DNA of 64,000 nt from Ruegeria sp. HKCCD4315 (GCF_013112245.1 NZ_WVRN01000001.1:1244501-1308500), one strand, 5' to 3'. Shown: positions 26,784-35,448, numbered from the stretch's first letter. A program made the numbers and translations. Notes: generated by a model from the letters alone, not told the origin.

Positions 26784-28213
26784 GTACCGGCCTTTCGGTT
26801 GGGAGTTGCGTCTTCCTGCGGCGGCAGAAGGTGGCTGAGCGGCAAGCTGGCTTCGATCACCGTTCCGCCTCGCGGTCCGCGTGATGACAGAATCCGCAAC
26901 GATCCGTCAAGCTGTTCGATACGCTCCTGCATGTTGCGCAGGCCGATGCCTGTGGTTGCCGTCCCGGGCTCGGTGCGCAATCCGTGGCCGTTATCGGTGA
27001 TCCGCATGGTCGCGCCTTTCTTATGTCCGCGCAGGTCTATCGTAACATGCGTAGCGCCGGAATGGCGTTCAATATTGGTCAGAGCCTCTTGGGCTATGCG
27101 GTAGAGGGCAATCTTGCTGTCCTGATCCAGCCGGTTGCGGAACACGACCGTCGAGAATTCGGTCTCAATCCCGGTGCGGTCGCGGAAATCGTCAGTCAGC
27201 GCTTTCAGTGCCGGCCCCAGGCCCAGATCGTCCAGCACACCCGGGCGAAGGTCGCGGCTGATGCGCCGTACCTCGGTAATGGCGGTGCCAAGGTGGTCGA
27301 TCCCTTTTTCCAGCGGATCGCGCGCGCCGATATCGTCGCCGCGTGACAGACGGCGGCGGGCATTGTCCAGCGCATAGCGAACACCGACAAGGATTTGGCT
27401 GATGCCGTCGTGCAGCTCACGCGCGACCCGGCCACGTTCTTCTTCCTGCGCGTCGAAGACTCGTTGGGTCAGTTCTTTCAGCTTGGCGTCAGCCAACCGG
27501 CGTTCGCGAATGTTCAGCAACATGCCCGAGGCAAAAACGATGAGGACAGCCGCTAGCACGATTGCACCGATATACATGAAGGTGCGTTGTACACGGGCTT
27601 CGACCTCGGCCCGCGCGTTGGCCACTGTGGCGACAATGTCATCAATGAATACACCCGTGCCCACGACCCAACGCCAGTCCTGAAGCCCGACCACATAAGC
27701 GATCATCTGCGCCTCTTCCCCGGTCGACGGCTTTTGCCACATGAAGCTGTGCCAACCCGCCCCTTGGCGGGCGAGGCGAATGAATTCGTCGACGATGGGC
27801 GTGCCTTCGCTGTCGGTCAGCCCTTCCCAGTTCTGGTTGATGAACTGCGTCTGTCTGGGGCTGACCAAGTTGTTTCCGTCATAGTCATAAACAAAGAAGA
27901 ACCCGTCCTGACCATAGATCATCGCCGAAAGGATTTGCGTGACCAGGTTTTTTGCCACCTCGTCATCGGGTTCAGCCCGACCATAGATGTAAGCAAACCC
28001 GTTACGCGCTTGCGTGACATAGTTGCGCAACTCTTCCTTCTTGGCCTCGATCAGGCTGCGCTCCAGTGCCTCGATCTCGCGCTCGGCTGTCGCGCGGGCC
28101 TCGTAAGCCACCAACACGGCGATTGCAGCCACAGCGACCACCAATGGGATCGCGGCCACCAGAGACAATTTCTGCGCATAGGTCAGCGAGACCAGTTGAC
28201 GGAGTCTTTGCAT
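26780..28213 (-). CDS. Sensor histidine kinase with periplasmic single-Cache domain
   Basis: Membrane kinase of 477 residues: a hydrophobic segment at about 15 to 40, then a periplasmic Cache domain (about 45 to 200) with GQDGFFFVYDYDGNNLV and GLQDWRWVVGTGVFIDD. A second hydrophobic segment lies at about 212 to 232, followed by a HisKA_3 dimerisation domain with H268 in ERGRVARELHDGIS and the HATPase domain (ALTNIERHSGA, ITDNGHGL, GIGLRNMQER). Single-Cache domains of this type commonly bind small carboxylates. Placed next to a DctP-type transporter it probably senses the same acid. Start at 28213 is preferred; an ATG at 28249 is possible. Confidence 0.88.
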   Translation of the reverse strand: MQRLRQLVSLTYAQKLSLVAAIPLVVAVAAIAVLVAYEARATAEREIEALERSLIEAKKEELRNYVTQARNGFAYIYGRAEPDDEVAKNLVTQILSAMIYGQDGFFFVYDYDGNNLVSPRQTQFINQNWEGLTDSEGTPIVDEFIRLARQGAGWHSFMWQKPSTGEEAQMIAYVVGLQDWRWVVGTGVFIDDIVATVANARAEVEARVQRTFMYIGAIVLAAVLIVFASGMLLNIRERRLADAKLKELTQRVFDAQEEERGRVARELHDGISQILVGVRYALDNARRRLSRGDDIGARDPLEKGIDHLGTAITEVRRISRDLRPGVLDDLGLGPALKALTDDFRDRTGIETEFSTVVFRNRLDQDSKIALYRIAQEALTNIERHSGATHVTIDLRGHKKGATMRITDNGHGLRTEPGTATTGIGLRNMQERIEQLDGSLRILSSRGPRGGTVIEASLPLSHLLPPQEDATPNRKAGT

Positions 28214-28346
28214 AGTCGAATCGATACGCAAGCGGCGGCGAAAATGCAAAAGGAATGGGCAGGATCACCAAAATGGCGAGTTTTTTGCGATGTTTACTTG
28301 GAGGATGGTCAAAGAATCTGTGAAAAACGGCAAAAGAAACCGCCTG

Positions 28347-28362
28347 CCTACGCAGTAGTAGG
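28347..28362. promoter_or_regulatory. Inverted repeat in the kinase/TRAP divergent region
   Basis: CCTAC-GCAGTA-GTAGG lies in the 245-base gap between the kinase and dctP starts. It is the only clear short dyad near the middle of the gap, so it is a candidate site for the NarL-type regulator. A second, GC-rich dyad, TCCGGC-TGT-GCCGGA (28415-28429), lies in the dctP leader and looks more like an RNA hairpin. Both are inferences. Confidence 0.35.
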
Positions 28363-28458
28363 TATTCCCATTCACATCACTGTCATTAGGCTGACGCGCA
28401 TTGAATGCGACAGGTCCGGCTGTGCCGGATTATGACTATGAAGGGGAGGAACACTCAT

Positions 28459-29541
28459 ATGGATCGTCGTTCATTTCTGAAAAAATCCGCGCTGGGCGGA
28501 TCAGCAGCTGCAGCAACCGCTCTGGCGGCACCGGCCTACGCTCAGGGCCAGCGCACGCTGACCATGGTGACCTCATGGGGTCGCGGTCTGGCGGGCGTGT
28601 TTGATAGCGCGCAGCGCTGTGCCGACAGCATCAACGCGATGTCTGATGGCAGCCTGAATGTTGAGATCAAAGCAGCCGGTGAACTGGTTGGCGCTTTCGA
28701 AGTGTTTGACGCGGTATCTTCCGGTCAGGCCGACATGTATCACGCCGCTGACTACTACTTTGTAGGTCAGCACCCGGGCTACGCGTTCTTTACCGCTGTG
28801 CCCTTTGGTATGACCGCGCAGGAACTGGTGAACTGGTACTACCATGATGGCGGCATGGAGTTGCATGATGAACTGGGCTCGATCTTTGGCCTGAAATCCT
28901 TCCTGGCGGGTAACACCGGCGCGCAGGCAGGCGGTTGGTACTCGAAAGAGATCAATGGCCCTGAGGATTTCCAGGGTCTTAAGTTCCGTATGCCAGGTCT
29001 GGGTGGTCAGGCGCTGGGTAAGCTGGGCGCATCCGTACAGAACATTCCGGGCTCGGAAGTGTATCAGGCGCTGTCCTCGGGTGCGATTGACGGCACCGAG
29101 TGGATCGGTCCCTGGGCGGACGAAAAGGCCGGTTTCCAGGAAATCACCAAAACTTACTACACCGCTGGCTTCCACGAGCCGGGTGCAGGTCTGTCGCTGG
29201 CGACCAACCGCGACGTGTTCGACAGCCTGACGCCGGCGCAGCAGAAGATCATCGAGATCGCCGCTGCCGAAGCGCACCAGTGGAACCTGGCGCAGTTCCT
29301 GGCCAACAACGGTGCAGCCCTGCAGCGTCTGCAATCCGGTGGCGTGAAGGTCATGGAATTCCCGGAAAGCGTTTGGGACGCCTTCGGTCAGGCTTCGCAA
29401 GAAGTTCTGGACGAAAACATGGGCGACGAGCTGTTCAAGAAGATCCACGACAGCGCCATGACGTCGATGGCAGCATCGTCCGCGTGGAACAACCTGTCGT
29501 CGGGTGTCTATACCGCTCAGCGCGACCGCGTTCGCGGCTAA
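28459..29541 (+). CDS. TRAP transporter substrate-binding protein (DctP/TakP-like)
   Basis: Periplasmic solute-binding protein of 360 residues. It begins with a twin-arginine type signal (DRRSFLKKSALGG, then AAPAYAQ), so it may be exported folded by Tat. Family features: AAGELVGAFEVFDAV, VPFGMTAQELVNWYYHDGG, NTGAQAGGWYSKEI, KFRMPGLGGQ with the conserved carboxylate-binding Arg, and GAIDGTEWIGPW. This pattern is that of the TakP subgroup, whose characterised members bind 2-oxo acids or lactate through a metal ion. A strong GGGGAGGA site precedes the ATG. First gene of a dctP-dctQ-dctM operon. Confidence 0.9.
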   Translation: MDRRSFLKKSALGGSAAAATALAAPAYAQGQRTLTMVTSWGRGLAGVFDSAQRCADSINAMSDGSLNVEIKAAGELVGAFEVFDAVSSGQADMYHAADYYFVGQHPGYAFFTAVPFGMTAQELVNWYYHDGGMELHDELGSIFGLKSFLAGNTGAQAGGWYSKEINGPEDFQGLKFRMPGLGGQALGKLGASVQNIPGSEVYQALSSGAIDGTEWIGPWADEKAGFQEITKTYYTAGFHEPGAGLSLATNRDVFDSLTPAQQKIIEIAAAEAHQWNLAQFLANNGAALQRLQSGGVKVMEFPESVWDAFGQASQEVLDENMGDELFKKIHDSAMTSMAASSAWNNLSSGVYTAQRDRVRG

Positions 29542-29565
29542 ACATCAGCCAATAAAGTAAACGGT

Positions 29566-29585
29566 TTCCCCGCAATCGCGGGGAA
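29566..29585 (+). terminator. Stem-loop between dctP and dctQ
   Basis: TTCCCCGC-AATC-GCGGGGAA, eight perfect pairs, 25 bases after the dctP stop. There is no run of U afterwards. Such hairpins commonly protect the binding-protein mRNA or partly stop transcription, giving more binding protein than permease. Confidence 0.55.
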
Positions 29586-29661
29586 GCCTTTCCTGTTGCA
29601 TATGCGCGGACCCATCATGCCGCTATAATAAGCAATGCAACTGACGCGACCCGGGGACAAC

Positions 29662-30588
29662 ATGCAGGACGACAACGGTATTTCGTTTTTCGGCGCCCTG
29701 TGGAATGGACTGATCTGGTTCATTCAGAACATTGCCGAAGCCTTCTATAATTTCGGATATGCGGTGACGCATCCGCAGCTGTGGCTGAACTGGTCGGACA
29801 AAGAAGCGATCATGCGCTTTGTCTACTATGGGGGCTCGGTCGAGTTCTTCTTTGTGGTCTTCACGCTGTTTTTGGTTCTGACGGCCATTGGCCTCTACTA
29901 TCGGAACTTTATGTGGGGCATGGTTCGAGGGCTGGAAGGGTTCGCAAACGTCACCGGGCGTTTCTTTGCCTGGGCAGGTCTTCTGATGGTTATTCAGCAG
30001 ATCGTCATCGTATTCATGCAACGCGTGTTCACACGGGCCGACATGGCCTTTGGCCTGGGTATACCGTTTCAGAAGGATATCAGTTGGTTCGCGGAAGAAC
30101 TTAAACTCTACAACGCAATGGTCGTGTGCCTGTGCTGCACATACACTTTCGTTCAGGGCGGACATGTTCGGGTTGACCTGATCTATGCAGGCATCAGCCA
30201 CCGCGCCAAGCGCGTTGTCGATATGTGCGGCGCGATGCTGTTCATGATGCCCATGGCAGTGCTGACATGGATGTACGGCTGGTACTTTATGTGGCGGCAC
30301 CTGATTGTGCCGAAGCCTTCGGCCAGTGACACCTTGGATCGTCTCGTGGCCAAGTCACGCGCACTGCGCTGGAACGTTGAAACCATCGGGTTCAGTCCCA
30401 ACGGGTTCAACGCGTATTTCCTGTTCAAGATCCTGCTGGTGCTGTTTGCAGGCATGGTGTTCCTGCACGCGATTGCCTTCCTGTGGCGGTCGTATCTGGA
30501 ATACGTGGAAGGGCCGGAAAGCGCCGGAAAATACCTCGACAAGGACAGCCTTGGCGAGGGCGAAGAAGCCTATGAAGGCGCACATTAA
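29662..30588 (+). CDS. TRAP transporter small permease (DctQ), enlarged
   Basis: About 308 residues, against the usual 160 to 230 for this subunit. Four main hydrophobic segments are recognisable (about 62-85, 105-125, 150-165 with the GGHVRVDLI motif following, 185-205), plus one near 270-290. Extra sequence is present as an N-terminal arm with amphipathic stretches and as a loop of about 60 residues before the last membrane segment. VRVDLIYAGISHRAKR is the family's signature region. The start at 29662 has GGGGA ahead; an ATG at 29635 has none. It works with the large permease downstream. Confidence 0.82.
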   Translation: MQDDNGISFFGALWNGLIWFIQNIAEAFYNFGYAVTHPQLWLNWSDKEAIMRFVYYGGSVEFFFVVFTLFLVLTAIGLYYRNFMWGMVRGLEGFANVTGRFFAWAGLLMVIQQIVIVFMQRVFTRADMAFGLGIPFQKDISWFAEELKLYNAMVVCLCCTYTFVQGGHVRVDLIYAGISHRAKRVVDMCGAMLFMMPMAVLTWMYGWYFMWRHLIVPKPSASDTLDRLVAKSRALRWNVETIGFSPNGFNAYFLFKILLVLFAGMVFLHAIAFLWRSYLEYVEGPESAGKYLDKDSLGEGEEAYEGAH

Positions 30589-30605
30589 GGACGGAGACCA
30601 AGACA

Positions 30606-32960
30606 ATGCTATTCGGACTTGATGGCGTCGAGATAGGCCTCATTATCGTATTTTTTTGCCTTTTCGGAGGCATCCTGTCCGGTTTTCCGGTGGCCTTTGC
30701 CATCGGCGGGGCCGGGGTTATCTCATTCGGGATCATCGCAGCCTTGGACAGCGCAGGATTGCTGATCCATCAGGCAATTGACACAGGCTCGCAAGCTTAC
30801 CGGGATGTCGTGAACTCGGGTGTGAAACCCGACACGATATCTGTGTTCCGATACCCAGACTTACCGAGGATCGCCGAGCCGGTCTTTGTTCAAGGTTGGG
30901 AAACCGCTTTGGACCGCAATGTTTCGTTCATCGTGAACCGAATGAACGAACGTGTTCTGGCCGGTCAGTCCATTGAGACACTTCTGGCCGTGCTGATGTT
31001 CGTTCTGATGGGCATCACGCTTGAACGCTCGAAGATCGCAAACGATCTGTTGACGACAATGGCGCGTGTCTTTGGCCCATTGCCGGGCGGTCTGGCAGTG
31101 TCGATTGTGGTTGTTGGCGCGTTTCTGGCGGCCTCGACCGGTATCGTCGGCGCAACCGTGGTGACCATGGGTCTGCTGGCCTTGCCGACCATGTTGCGGA
31201 ACAATTACTCACCAGAGCTGGCGACTGGTGTGATTGCGGCCTCGGGCACGTTGGGACAGATCATTCCACCGTCGATTGTCATCGTTTTGTTGGGAACGCT
31301 GGCCGGTGATCTTTATTCGACCGCGCAAGAAACGCGTGCGGTCGAGGCCGGATGTACCGATGCGCTGACCTATCTGGGTGAGCCCGCAGTGGTCTCGGTC
31401 GGAACCCTGTTTCAGGCGGCACTTCTGCCAGGGATCATGCTGGCCTTGCTGTATGCGCTCTATGCCTTTGGGTACGCGTTGCTGAACCCGGACAAAGCGC
31501 CAGCCGTTGAAATGTCCGGTGGCTCGGGTGAGACGATCACCCGCTCTGAGGGTCTGACCTGGCTGCTGGGCGCGCCGGTCGCGATCATTGTCGGTGCCGT
31601 GCTTTTGGGCAGTGCTGGCGTCATCGGCAGCCAGAACATCTCGGTCTCAGCATTCTCGGATGTCGGGCAGGGCGCATCGCTGCGCACCAACGTATCGGAA
31701 GAATGCAAGGCATCGATGATCGATCTGCATGGCCAGTCCGCCTGGGATCAGGCGGTTGCCGAGCAGGAAGAGATCGACGCTGCCGGTGGTATCGCCAATG
31801 CCGAGCGTTTGAGCGAGGAAGAGCTGGTCGAAGCCCGCGAGGCAAAAATCGCGAATGCAGCGCCGATTGGAAACGGAGTTGCGGTTTTTGTGGTGCTGCT
31901 GGCGCTGACCCTGGTTCTGGGTCGGGGCATCGCGCCCTCGCGCTCGCCACAGCCATTGATCGTTGGTGCGATTGGTCTTTTGTTGATGTTGTTGGTCGAT
32001 GTTCTGTTTGTTGCACCGACTACATCTGCGGGGCTGACATTTGTTCTGTTGGCCATTCCCTTTGCCATTGCGATCTATGGTTGCCGGGAAGCGGCAGCAC
32101 GCTGTGCGACCAACGACCTGATCCGAGTGGTGTTTCCACCCTTGGTTCTGATTATCGCGGTGCTGGGTTCGATCCTGGGCGGTATCACCAACCCGACACC
32201 TGCCGCCGCATTGGGTGCGGGCGGGGCAATCATGCTGGCCGCTTATCGCAAACTGCATGATCAGGGTCGTTCCGGCGGCGTCATCATCTGGTCGACCTTT
32301 GCCGTGATCATCTGTTTGCTGTTGGGCGTGAACTTTGACCTCAGGGTCAATCAGGAAGGTGCTTCGGTCGAAACCGTGATCGCTTTTGTTCTGGCTTATG
32401 CAACGTATCTGTATGCTCTGTTTGGCCTGTTATTTGGCTGCTGGGTGTTGTTTTCGAGCGGTGTTCTGACGCCTGTTGTTCGCGAGACAGCGAAAGTGAC
32501 CTCGATGGTCTTTACCATTCTGATCGGGTCACAGTTGCTGAACCTTGTGGTGATCTCGTTTGGAGGCGAGCACTATATTCAGCAGTTCCTGAAGAGCTTT
32601 GACAACGAGTTTACGGTCTTCCTGATCGTGATGTTGGTGCTGTTCATTCTGGGCTTTGTGCTAGACTTCCTTGAAATCATCTACATCGTGATCCCCATTG
32701 TGGGGCCGGTGATTTATGGTGGATCTTTCGATCCGAAATGGGTGACGATCATGGTGGCTGTGAACCTGCAGACCTCGTTCCTGACACCACCCTTCGGATT
32801 CGCCTTGTTCTATCTAAGGGGGGTTGCCCCAAAAGAGGTCACGACCGGCCACATATACAGAGGGATCATACCGTTTGTGTTGATCCAGGTGGTTGGCATT
32901 GCGATCTTGTGGTTCTTCCCCTCGATCGTCACCATCGTGCCGGATCTGATCCCGAATTGA
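30606..32960 (+). CDS. TRAP transporter large permease (DctM), enlarged
   Basis: The sodium-driven transport subunit. It has 784 residues; the family norm is about 420 to 450. Conserved DctM blocks are present in order: GFPVAFAIGGAG (N-terminus), AASTGIVGATVVTMGLLALP and GVIAASGTLGQIIPPSIV (first half), GITNPTPAAALGAGGAI, LDFLEIIYIVIPIVGP and NLQTSFLTPPFGFALFY (second half). Between them are insertions: about 65 soluble residues near 50-115, a block near 300-500 with three or four extra membrane segments and a polar stretch of about 85 residues rich in Glu and Ala, and another near 560-640. The 17-base spacing from dctQ shows co-translation. Confidence 0.88.
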   Translation: MLFGLDGVEIGLIIVFFCLFGGILSGFPVAFAIGGAGVISFGIIAALDSAGLLIHQAIDTGSQAYRDVVNSGVKPDTISVFRYPDLPRIAEPVFVQGWETALDRNVSFIVNRMNERVLAGQSIETLLAVLMFVLMGITLERSKIANDLLTTMARVFGPLPGGLAVSIVVVGAFLAASTGIVGATVVTMGLLALPTMLRNNYSPELATGVIAASGTLGQIIPPSIVIVLLGTLAGDLYSTAQETRAVEAGCTDALTYLGEPAVVSVGTLFQAALLPGIMLALLYALYAFGYALLNPDKAPAVEMSGGSGETITRSEGLTWLLGAPVAIIVGAVLLGSAGVIGSQNISVSAFSDVGQGASLRTNVSEECKASMIDLHGQSAWDQAVAEQEEIDAAGGIANAERLSEEELVEAREAKIANAAPIGNGVAVFVVLLALTLVLGRGIAPSRSPQPLIVGAIGLLLMLLVDVLFVAPTTSAGLTFVLLAIPFAIAIYGCREAAARCATNDLIRVVFPPLVLIIAVLGSILGGITNPTPAAALGAGGAIMLAAYRKLHDQGRSGGVIIWSTFAVIICLLLGVNFDLRVNQEGASVETVIAFVLAYATYLYALFGLLFGCWVLFSSGVLTPVVRETAKVTSMVFTILIGSQLLNLVVISFGGEHYIQQFLKSFDNEFTVFLIVMLVLFILGFVLDFLEIIYIVIPIVGPVIYGGSFDPKWVTIMVAVNLQTSFLTPPFGFALFYLRGVAPKEVTTGHIYRGIIPFVLIQVVGIAILWFFPSIVTIVPDLIPN

Positions 32961-32978
32961 TCCCGGTGAGCAAGATGC

Positions 32979-33010
32979 AAAGGGGGCCTGGTGGCCCCCT
33001 TTTCTTTTTT
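32979..33010 (+). terminator. Intrinsic terminator of the TRAP operon
   Basis: AGGGGGCC-TGGT-GGCCCCCT, eight perfect pairs, extended by A-U pairs and followed by TTTCTTTTTT. It begins about 19 bases after the dctM stop. This is the best classical terminator in the window. Confidence 0.93.
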
Positions 33011-33056
33011 GCTTTGGAAAAGGGGCCAGCCCCTTCTTGGCCTGCGGCCAATTCAT

Positions 33057-33083
33057 CCCCGAGGTATTTGTAGCCAGATGAAG
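33057..33083. repeat. Palindromic intergenic repeat, copy B (one arm)
   Basis: CCCCGAGGTATTT, two variable bases, then AGCCAGATGAAG matches the left arm of copy A at all but one position. The right arm is absent. It ends eight bases before the stop of the convergent VOC gene. A GC-rich hairpin-like stretch (GGGGCCAGCCCC at 33022-33033) precedes it. Confidence 0.75.
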
Positions 33084-33090
33084 ATGCGGA

Positions 33091-33480
33091 TCAGTTGAAT
33101 TCTATCAGGTCCCAACGATTGCCGAAGGGGTCACGCCAGACTGCGACCTGGCCATAAGGCTCGGAGCGCGGGGTTTCTTCAAACGTGACGCCCCGTGCCA
33201 ACATGTCGGTATGGTCGCGATAGAAATCATCTGTTTGCAGGAAGAAACCCACGCGGCCACCGGTCTGATTGCCAATAGCGGTTTCCTGGTCGGGGCCGTC
33301 AGCTTTGGCCAGCAGAAGAGAACTGCCATTTGAGCCGGGTGGGGCGATCAATACCCAGCGTTTGCCGTCGCCCAGGTCGATGTCCTGCAGAAGCTGGAAC
33401 TTGAGCGCTTCGGTATAAAATGAGATCGCGGCATCGTAGTCGGGCACCACAAGGGTAACCGCGTGCAAATTTTGCTTCAT
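33091..33480 (-). CDS. VOC family protein
   Basis: A 129-residue single VOC domain, MKQNLHAVTLVVPDYDAAI then SFYTEALKFQLLQDIDLGDG, ending QVAVWRDPFGNRWDLIEF. The HAVTLVVPD...F/Y-Y-E...DPFGN-W-DL pattern is the common glyoxalase/dioxygenase-superfamily signature. Substrate unknown. It lies seven bases downstream of the bpt stop in the same direction, so the two are probably co-transcribed. Confidence 0.82.
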   Translation of the reverse strand: MKQNLHAVTLVVPDYDAAISFYTEALKFQLLQDIDLGDGKRWVLIAPPGSNGSSLLLAKADGPDQETAIGNQTGGRVGFFLQTDDFYRDHTDMLARGVTFEETPRSEPYGQVAVWRDPFGNRWDLIEFN

Positions 33481-33487
33481 GATGATG

Positions 33488-34312
33488 TCAGCCTTTGGTC
33501 GGATGGCGGTCGGGCAACTGAATATTGGCCACTTGTTCCGCTATTGGGGCTGAGGACAACGGGTGATGCGATGCATCGGAAAAGGCATCTGGATCTTTGA
33601 TCTTTTGCCATTGGCCCTGAATATAAGCCTCGAGCCCTGAGAACTTGGCCTTGTAGCCCATCTTGGGGCTGCCCGGGACCCAGTAGCCCAAATAAATGTA
33701 GGGCAGGCCGGCTTCGCGCGCGATGTCTATGTGATCGAGGATCATGTATGTGCCCAGCGAATTCTGGGGCTGGTTTGGATCGTAGAAGGAATAAACCATG
33801 CTTAGCCCGTCATCGAGCACATCGGTCAGACTGACTGCGATCAGATCGCCGGTTTTCGGGTCGGCATATTCCACCACACGGCTGCGGATCGGAGTCTCTT
33901 CGATCATGGCAGCAAATTCGAATACATCCATGTCGGCCATGCCGCCGTCGGCGTGCCGGGTATCCAGATAACGGCGGAACAGTTCGTATTGTTCGTCTGT
34001 AGCCCAGGGTGACGTTGCGCGGCGTTCCAGATACCCGTTGCGCTTTGCAGCGCGTTTCTGGCTTTTGGTGGCGCGAAAGGCCGAAACGTCGATCCGGGCG
34101 GACAAACAAGCTGCGCAGTCCGTGCAGGACGGTCGGTAAAGCACGTTTTGCGATCGGCGAAACCCCTGCTGCGAAAGCGAGTTATTCAACTGCTCAGCGC
34201 CTTCACCTTGAAGGGCTGTAAACAATTTACGCTCCATCCTGCCGTCAAGATAGGGGCAGGGTTGTGGAGCGGTCACATAGAATTGTGGCGCAATTGGCAG
34301 CGTGTGTCGCAT
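33488..34312 (-). CDS. bpt: Aspartate/glutamate leucyltransferase
   Basis: N-degron enzyme (ATE1-like, Bpt) that adds leucine from Leu-tRNA to proteins starting with Asp or Glu, marking them for ClpS/ClpAP. The 274 residues match the family: [18 protein letters not shown] at the N-terminus, [14 protein letters not shown] with the conserved cysteines, RIDVSAF, then [19 protein letters not shown] and [18 protein letters not shown] in the transferase domain. The start at 34312 ([13 protein letters not shown]) matches homologues; an ATG twelve codons upstream has no family sequence. Name based on family knowledge; activity was inferred. Confidence 0.93.
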   Translation of the reverse strand: MRHTLPIAPQFYVTAPQPCPYLDGRMERKLFTALQGEGAEQLNNSLSQQGFRRSQNVLYRPSCTDCAACLSARIDVSAFRATKSQKRAAKRNGYLERRATSPWATDEQYELFRRYLDTRHADGGMADMDVFEFAAMIEETPIRSRVVEYADPKTGDLIAVSLTDVLDDGLSMVYSFYDPNQPQNSLGTYMILDHIDIAREAGLPYIYLGYWVPGSPKMGYKAKFSGLEAYIQGQWQKIKDPDAFSDASHHPLSSAPIAEQVANIQLPDRHPTKG

Positions 34313-34387
34313 GAAGTTCCCATCTAGCCTCGGGACAGATGATAACAACCGTTCCCGAGACCGCCAAGTGATTCACGCAGTTGGGCC

Positions 34388-34819
34388 TCACGCTCTTTGA
34401 TTGATCATAACAGTCCCCAGGAAACTGTCGGTCAGGCCCTGACCGCGAGCGCTTGTCAGCATCATGATGACCGAAATGATCTGGACCACGAAAAACGCCA
34501 TGCTGACGAAATAACCGGCAGTATGTGCGATGGCTTTGCCCATATCCATACGTTCGCCAAACGCGTCGCGCAGTTCGATGCCCATGAAGCGCATACCCAG
34601 CGTGGCTGAGCCGTTCGAGATGGTGATGACCCGATACGCAAAGCTGATCACCGCATAAATCAGCGGTAGGAAAAACAGCCCCGCACCGAATGTCAGGAAG
34701 ACGGGCACGATGCACAGCAGCGAGATGAAGGCGATATCGAACAACCACGCGACAAAGCGCTTGGTCGCAACCGAGCTGTAGAATTCTGGTTGAGTATCCG
34801 GGTTGGGCAGGTGGTTCAT
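34388..34819 (-). CDS. RDD family membrane protein
   Basis: Membrane protein of 143 residues with three hydrophobic segments. The RDD motif appears as RFVAWLFDIAF (R-x(4)-D pattern), then FLPLIYAVISFAYRVITIS, and GMRFMGIELRDAFGERM. RDD proteins are small multi-pass proteins of mostly unknown function; some act as sodium/proton antiporters. It is downstream of the DUF2852 gene and upstream of bpt in the same direction. Confidence 0.82.
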   Translation of the reverse strand: MNHLPNPDTQPEFYSSVATKRFVAWLFDIAFISLLCIVPVFLTFGAGLFFLPLIYAVISFAYRVITISNGSATLGMRFMGIELRDAFGERMDMGKAIAHTAGYFVSMAFFVVQIISVIMMLTSARGQGLTDSFLGTVMINQRA

Positions 34820-34849
34820 TCGTCAGGTCCGAAAGATAGGGTTGAGGCA

Positions 34850-34875
34850 CCCTGACCCGAAGAATCGGGGCAGGG
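34850..34875 (-). terminator. Hairpin between the DUF2852 and RDD genes
   Basis: CCCTGACCCGA-AGAA-TCGGGGCAGGG, ten pairs of eleven. No U-tract follows. It may act as a weak terminator or processing site inside a two-gene unit. Confidence 0.4.
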
Positions 34876-34884
34876 CAAGGGCTA

Positions 34885-35307
34885 TCAGGCAGGTGCGCCT
34901 TTGCCGTCGTCTTCGTGGTTCTCGCTGGCGCGTTCGTCCATGAACTGGTCGAACTCGGCCTTGTCCTTGGCCTCGCGCAGACGGCGCAGGAAGGCTTCGA
35001 AATCCTGCTGTTCGCGCTCCAGACGGGCAAGGGTGTCAGCCTTGTAGGCGTCAAAGGCGCTGTTACCCGAAGGTTTCATCGCGCTCATGTGACTGTGCCA
35101 GGATTTGCGGCGGCTGCAGGACTTGCTGAACATGCGTTTGCTCCAGATCATATAAGCCAGAAGGGCTAGGCCAACGGGCCAGAAGAAGATGAACCCAAGG
35201 ACCATGGCGGCGATCCAGGCCCCTTTGCCTTTGTCGTCCAGCCAGGCTTCAATTCGGTAAAGCCATCCCGGATTTGCGGGGACGGCGGGGTCTGACAGTG
35301 CAGTCAT
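34885..35307 (-). CDS. DUF2852 family protein
   Basis: Protein of 140 residues. It has one strong hydrophobic segment (GAWIAAMVLGFIFFWPVGL, about residues 31 to 52) with conserved WPVGLALLAYM, then a basic patch with SCSRRKSWH, and a C-terminal half predicted to be a long charged helix (DAYKADTLARLEREQQDF). The family is common in Rhodobacterales and Rhizobiales with no known function. GGAGAG precedes the ATG at 35307. Two copies of a 19-bp dyad lie just upstream, shared with the divergent DUF4440 gene. Confidence 0.82.
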   Translation of the reverse strand: MTALSDPAVPANPGWLYRIEAWLDDKGKGAWIAAMVLGFIFFWPVGLALLAYMIWSKRMFSKSCSRRKSWHSHMSAMKPSGNSAFDAYKADTLARLEREQQDFEAFLRRLREAKDKAEFDQFMDERASENHEDDGKGAPA

Positions 35308-35325
35308 GAAAGCTCTCCAGGGTTG

Positions 35326-35401
35326 ATGTAAATTCTTTTCACATTGTCTAGATGGGGATGCATTTTGGTGATGCAAGGGGTGATGTGAAAAAGATTTACA
35401 T
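35326..35401. promoter_or_regulatory. Two 19-bp operator-like dyads in inverted array
   Basis: ATGTAAATTCTTTTCACAT (35326-35344) and ATGTGAAAAAGATTTACAT (35383-35401). Each is an imperfect palindrome of the form ATGTRAA-N5-TTYACAT. As a pair they are also inverted copies matching at 17 of 19 positions. The centres are 57 bases apart, with a 38-base core between. The left copy starts 18 bases from the DUF2852 start; the right copy ends 47 bases before the DUF4440 start. The arrangement suggests one dimeric regulator controlling both directions, perhaps by looping. Confidence 0.6.
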
Positions 35402-35448
35402 TCTGCAACTCGGTTGACGTTGAACACCTCTGATCGCAGGGTGCGGTC

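Noticed and set aside
29624..29629. Exact TATAAT before dctQ
   Set aside because: There is no acceptable -35 hexamer 16 to 18 bases upstream, and dctQ is well explained as part of the dctP transcript. It could only be a weak internal start.
35327..35400. CRP or PpsR/CrtJ sites in the DUF2852/DUF4440 gap
   Set aside because: The half-sites TGT and ACA are separated by 11 bases, while CRP needs 10 and PpsR/CrtJ 12. Two copies with the same odd spacing point to another regulator.
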